DNA of 64,000 bases, taken from assembly GCF_021261325.1 (NCBI RefSeq), contig NZ_JAJSBI010000008.1, positions 1 to 64,000 of the forward strand, written 5' to 3'. The translations under genes were made by a program, and so were the position numbers. The number at the start of each line of letters is the position of its first letter. The first letter of the stretch is position 1. The stretch comes from Streptomyces guryensis. Lineage in GTDB: Bacteria > Actinomycetota > Actinomycetes > Streptomycetales > Streptomycetaceae. The notes under the pieces are model-generated. The model did no database searches. It had not been told where the DNA came from and worked only from the letters and a program-made list of their open reading frames with translations. This document shows, in pieces, positions 61,117 to 64,000 of the stretch.

Positions 61117-61800
61117 CTAGCGGCGAACCGTCTGATTCCGCCGGCTCAGCCACAGCGCGCCGCCCGCTCCGGCAAGGAGAACCGTGCCGCCAAGCGTCCC
61201 AAGCGCGACCGCGGAGTCGTCCGGCCCGGTCTGCGGAAGGGAGCCCCCGGAATCCGTACCGCCCTGACTGCTCCCGGAGGAGCCCCCACCCGCAGCCGTC
61301 ACGTCGAGGCTGAGCGCCGGCCCCGGGCTGTTCGACGGCGTGCACGTGGTCGTCGTACCGAGCGCCTTGATGGTGAGGATGCCCGGCGTGAAGGTGACCG
61401 TGCCGGTCTTCTTCGGCGTGTACGTGCCCGTCAAGTCGTTGATCTTGATGGGGGTGTTGGCGGGGATCGCCGCCTGGTTGGCGGGCCCGGAGACGGACAC
61501 CGTGCCAGTGCCGGCGCCGCCCAGCACGATGGTGGCGCTCGGGCTCATCGCGCCCTTGCCCAGTTCGACCGGGCTGGACGAGACGCCCTTCTGCCAGGAC
61601 ATGGTGAGCCGGTAGCCGCTGCCGCTCTTGACGCCCTTGATGTCGATGGGCGAGACGGCGCTCTTGTTGCCGATCGGTGTCCTGCACTGGTAGTTGACGT
61701 CGACGACCTTGGCCTCGGCCGCGGGGGCGGCGAGCAGCACCGCCGAGCCGGCCAGGGCCGCGGCGGACGCGAGCGCGGCGGTTCGATTCCGGTACGACAC
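61117..61800 (-). CDS. Surface protein with LPQTG sortase-type tail
   Basis: 227 residues from GTG 61800 (GGGAG 8 nt upstream). Signal peptide SYRNRTAALASAAALAGSAV; one domain from YQCRTPIGNKSAVSPIDIKG to IKALGTTTTCTPS, homologous to the second domain of the LAETG protein at 57714; a Gly/Ser linker; LPQTGPDDS, hydrophobic helix, RRNQTVRR. Two conserved Cys probably form a disulfide between the domain ends. Likely sortase-anchored or, failing that, membrane-held. No sortase gene is in the window. Confidence 0.82.
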   Translation of the reverse strand: MSYRNRTAALASAAALAGSAVLLAAPAAEAKVVDVNYQCRTPIGNKSAVSPIDIKGVKSGSGYRLTMSWQKGVSSSPVELGKGAMSPSATIVLGGAGTGTVSVSGPANQAAIPANTPIKINDLTGTYTPKKTGTVTFTPGILTIKALGTTTTCTPSNSPGPALSLDVTAAGGGSSGSSQGGTDSGGSLPQTGPDDSAVALGTLGGTVLLAGAGGALWLSRRNQTVRR

Positions 61801-62180
61801 GGTTCCGCTCCCTCTTCGAGATCCTCGAGTTCCTCTGCCATTTCCTGACGGCACATCAGATTCGGCCGTCAAGGTACGCCCGGGGCCTTGAGGAGGGAAG
61901 AGACGGTGCGCGCCGGAGTTGTGGGGATCCGGCGCACGGGGGAGGGGGTTCGAGTGGAGGGGGTGACCGTGAGTAACACGGGGCTGGTGTACGCGCGGCA
62001 TCTCCGGCACGCCCGGCAGGCAGCGGGCGACTGGTGGCGGGCGCCGAGGCGTCGAGGGTGTGCACCTGGGGGCGGTTCGCGGCGTGGCCGGAGCGGCACG
62101 CTCCGCCGCGGGCCGGTTGCCCGGCCCCTTCAGCGCGTCGCAGGCGAGCCTGGAGGGCGTGCCCGCCCGGCGGAAACCGA
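61801..62180. other. Intergenic region upstream of the LPQTG gene
   Basis: About 380 bp. It should hold the LPQTG promoter. The part at 61970-62110 has high third-position GC in shifting plus-strand frames (VYARHLRHARQAAGDWWRA, then VCTWGRFAAWPERH one frame over), which could be a decayed small gene, but I cannot support an intact product. Confidence 0.35.
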
Positions 62181-62708
62181 TTACGCCGGGGCGCCCAGCT
62201 CCGCCCACACGGTCTTGCCGGCCGCTCCGGGTGTCCGTACGACACCCCAGTCCAGGCAGAGCCGCTGGACGATGAACATGCCGTGCCCGCCAGGGCGGCC
62301 CGCGCGGTGCGGGGTGCGGGGCGCGGGCTGGCCCGCCCCCTTGTCGGAGACCTCGATGCGGATGACCTTGTTGTCGCAGGCGATCCACAGCTCGTCCGGG
62401 CCGTCGGCGTGCAGACAGGCGTTGGTGACCAGCTCGGAGACGACGAGCAGCACGTCCTCGGCGGCGGCCCGCTGGTCGGCGGTGGCGGCGGGCAGCCAGC
62501 CCCACGCGTACAGCGCCTGGCGCGTGAAGTCGCGGGCGAGCGGCACGACGCCGCTCTCGCCGTCGAAGTTCAGCCTGCGGACCTGACCGCCACCCGCGGA
62601 CGACACGGGCGCAGCCGACGACGGGGCGTCGTCGCCCTCGGACGCCCCGGAAGCGCCGCTGGGCTCCGGGCCGCGGTCGCCCGGCGAGTAAGGCCGGGTG
62701 GTGCTCAT
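62181..62708 (-). CDS. Anti-sigma factor / serine-protein kinase (HATPase_c_2)
   Basis: 175 residues. Disordered N-terminal 50 residues (Ser/Pro/Gly), then the RsbW-type GHKL kinase: ARDFTRQALYAWGWLPAATA, N box VSELVTNACLHADGPDELWI, G1 box EVSDKGAGQPAPRTPHRAGR and G2 GGHGMFIVQRL. Such proteins bind a sigma factor and phosphorylate the STAS antagonist. GAGGTGAAG precedes the ATG, within a run of 8-bp repeats (ATCGGTGA). It is 266 bp downstream of the STAS gene and near a sigma gene, a partner-switching module. It resembles S. coelicolor ArsI by position. Confidence 0.88.
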   Translation of the reverse strand: MSTTRPYSPGDRGPEPSGASGASEGDDAPSSAAPVSSAGGGQVRRLNFDGESGVVPLARDFTRQALYAWGWLPAATADQRAAAEDVLLVVSELVTNACLHADGPDELWIACDNKVIRIEVSDKGAGQPAPRTPHRAGRPGGHGMFIVQRLCLDWGVVRTPGAAGKTVWAELGAPA

Positions 62709-62974
62709 CAGCGCTTCACCTCACCGATTCACCGATTCACCAGTTCACGATTCAAGAGTCGGTACCGCACCTCGACGGTGGATCCGTCGCTGTGCCGCCG
62801 ACACGTTGCTGCCGACATGTTCAGGTTGTCCCTGCCGACAGGATGTCTCCTGCCCGGCCGAACCGGCAGAACACCCCCCTATTCGGCCCGGAGGCCGTGG
62901 CGCCCGGAAAGTGCCGGTCACACAGGGGTGAGTGGGACAGGACACAGGGTCGCGGGCGGCGGCCGGGCTCAGCC

Positions 62975-63352
62975 TCAGCCGGCCTCATCGGCCAGGGCCG
63001 CCTCGAGCGTGTCATGGACGGTGAAGACCGCTTCCGCCCCGGTGATCTCGAAGACGCGCGCCACCACGGGCTGCATCCCCGCGAGATGCACCCCGCCCCC
63101 CGCGGCCTCCGCCTTGAGGCGCGCGCCCAGCAGCACATTGAGTCCGGTGGAGTCGCAGAACTCCAGCCGCGAGCAGTCCACCACCAGCCGGCTGAACCCC
63201 TTGGCGAGGCAATCCTCGAGTGGCTCACGCAACAGATCGGCGGTGTGGTGATCCAACTCACCCACCGGGGTCACGACGGCGCTGGAGCCCTCTTCCCCGA
63301 CCTCCACCAGTAGCCGGCCAGACTGTGCGCTGCCGACCGTCCCGCGGTCCAT
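62975..63352 (-). CDS. Anti-sigma factor antagonist (STAS domain)
   Basis: 125 residues from ATG 63352. STAS fold: RLLVEVGEEGSSAVVTPVGE LD start, KGFSRLVVDCSRLEFCDSTG with the phosphorylatable Ser68 in D-S-T-G, then GLNVLLGARLKAEAAGGGVH. Unphosphorylated, it should bind the anti-sigma kinase and free the sigma factor. An upstream in-frame GTG (SQQPRRREKDG) would add 12 residues. A GTTT-N14-GGGTGT element about 70-95 bp upstream suggests control by a SigB-type factor. Divergent from the sigma gene. Confidence 0.9.
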   Translation of the reverse strand: MDRGTVGSAQSGRLLVEVGEEGSSAVVTPVGELDHHTADLLREPLEDCLAKGFSRLVVDCSRLEFCDSTGLNVLLGARLKAEAAGGGVHLAGMQPVVARVFEITGAEAVFTVHDTLEAALADEAG

Positions 63353-63422
63353 GCCGTCTTTCTCCCGACGTCGTGGCTGCTGACTCACGCCCTCGAACAC
63401 TACGCCTTCCTCACACTCTCCG

Positions 63423-63446
63423 ACACCCGAACAACCGCACGCAAAC
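63423..63446 (-). promoter_or_regulatory. Candidate SigB/SigF-type promoter for the STAS gene
   Basis: Minus strand GTTT at 63443-63446, 14-nt spacer, GGGTGT at 63423-63428. It matches the SigB-family consensus GTTT-N14-16-GGGTAY except one base. It would place the start about 65 nt before the STAS ATG. Confidence 0.4.
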
Positions 63447-63601
63447 GGACATATACCCACAGAACGCACTTGCGGCGAGCGTGGGAAAGCGGGTAGGGCT
63501 AGTAGGGATACGTAACCGACACGGCCGGCTTTGGAGGCGCCGCACACCGCAGTGCACGCACTGGCTTCGGCAGCCATATGCCGAGAACGATGGAGGACAT
63601 C

Positions 63602-64000
63602 ATGTCACCCCGGCTCGACGCATCGCATACCCAGGAGGCGACGTCGGCATCCCCTCCGGAACATCTGGATCCCATCGAGAGCATCGAGAGCAACGACCCA
63701 GACGCATCTGCCGGGCTCACCGGGCTGGCAGGCCTTCCGGAGATCCCCCCGTACGACGAAGTGGGACCGGTAGACGCACGAGCGCTCTCCAAGACCCTCT
63801 TCGAGCGCCTTGAGTCCCTTGAGGAAGGCACGCACGAATACTCGTACGTCCGTAACACCCTCGTCGAGCTCAACCTCGCGCTGGTCAAGTTCGCCGCCTC
63901 CCGTTTCCGCTCACGGAGCGAGCCGATGGAGGACATCATCCAGGTCGGAACGATCGGCCTGATCAAGGCGATCGACCGGTTCGAACTGGCCCGGGGCGTC
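63602..64000 (+). CDS. SigB/SigF/SigI-family RNA polymerase sigma factor (5' part, cut by window edge)
   Basis: The first 133 codons are present; the gene runs off the right edge. A disordered acidic N-terminus of about 55 residues is followed by sigma regions 1.2/2.1: FERLESLEEGTHEYSYVRNT, LVKFAASRFRSRSEPMEDII, and region 2.2 IQVGTIGLIKAIDRFELARG. This is the group 3 stress/sporulation type controlled by partner switching. I chose ATG 63602 because GGAGG lies 5 nt upstream; in-frame ATGs at 63590 and 63578 would add MEDI or MPRTMEDI. The anti-sigma and STAS genes lie opposite. SigI of S. coelicolor is the likeliest match by position. Confidence 0.9.
   Translation, partial: MSPRLDASHTQEATSASPPEHLDPIESIESNDPDASAGLTGLAGLPEIPPYDEVGPVDARALSKTLFERLESLEEGTHEYSYVRNTLVELNLALVKFAASRFRSRSEPMEDIIQVGTIGLIKAIDRFELARGV

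Noticed and set aside
61888..62586. A plus-strand gene overlapping the anti-sigma gene
   Set aside because: Coding-like composition switches frame within 100 bp, the 3' half is antisense to a well-supported gene, and no homology is recognised.

Overview
The window is chromosomal DNA of a high-GC actinomycete, almost certainly a Streptomyces. The evidence is strong G/C bias at third codon positions, GTG and TTG starts, WhiB, F420 genes, many LytR-CpsA-Psr (LCP) proteins, and dispersed intergenic repeats typical of that genus. Gene order resembles the region that in S. coelicolor runs from an rRNA operon past ahcY, manA, manB and whiB to a SigI-like locus. That comparison is from memory; no search was run.

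Layout. 1-463: leader and tandem promoters of an rRNA operon lying off the left edge (minus strand). 0.46-5 kb: SpoIIM-like and RDD membrane proteins, a small unknown protein, ahcY. 5.3-7.4 kb: a PTS permease (IIB-IIC-IIA) whose 5' end looks frameshifted in a C7 run. 7.8-15.1 kb (minus): a cation efflux protein and mannose genes (manA, a SIS-domain protein, a Trm112-like protein, manB), then an L-lactate permease. 15.2-22.1 kb: DUF3499, a zincin-like protein, a DUF5719 protein, a giant GT2 membrane glycosyltransferase and whiB. 22.5-26.9 kb (plus): a cysteine-rich leader peptide plus hairpin ahead of a cysteine dioxygenase, then fbiA-fbiB (coenzyme F420) and an AlkA-type glycosylase.

27.2-43.1 kb is a cell-envelope region. 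It holds a sugar-nucleotide pyrophosphorylase, a PGRP-type amidase, a TIGR03089 protein and six LCP ligases, with a GT2 glycosyltransferase, a Cys/Met-rich copper-binding protein and a HAD phosphatase among them. Together with manA/manB, ugd, gtrA and the GT2 proteins, this looks like synthesis and attachment of wall glycopolymers.

43.2-53.4 kb: thioesterase, acyl-CoA dehydrogenase, ugd; a CGNR regulator divergent from two VOC genes across a strong palindrome; two adjacent renal-dipeptidase paralogues, one lacking every metal ligand; purE and purK separated by a TnpB-type transposon relic; gtrA. 53.7-57.6 kb: a histidine kinase/response regulator pair and a POT peptide transporter with a terminator-like hairpin in its leader. 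57.7-61.8 kb: secreted proteins, two with sortase-type tails (LAETG, LPQTG) and a shared domain. 62.2-64.0 kb: anti-sigma kinase, anti-anti-sigma STAS protein, and the start of a SigB/SigF-family sigma factor cut by the right edge.

The best candidates for undescribed biology are the cysteine-codon attenuator ahead of the dioxygenase, the metal-less dipeptidase paired with an intact one, the CGNR/VOC operator, and the LAETG/LPQTG surface-protein cluster.
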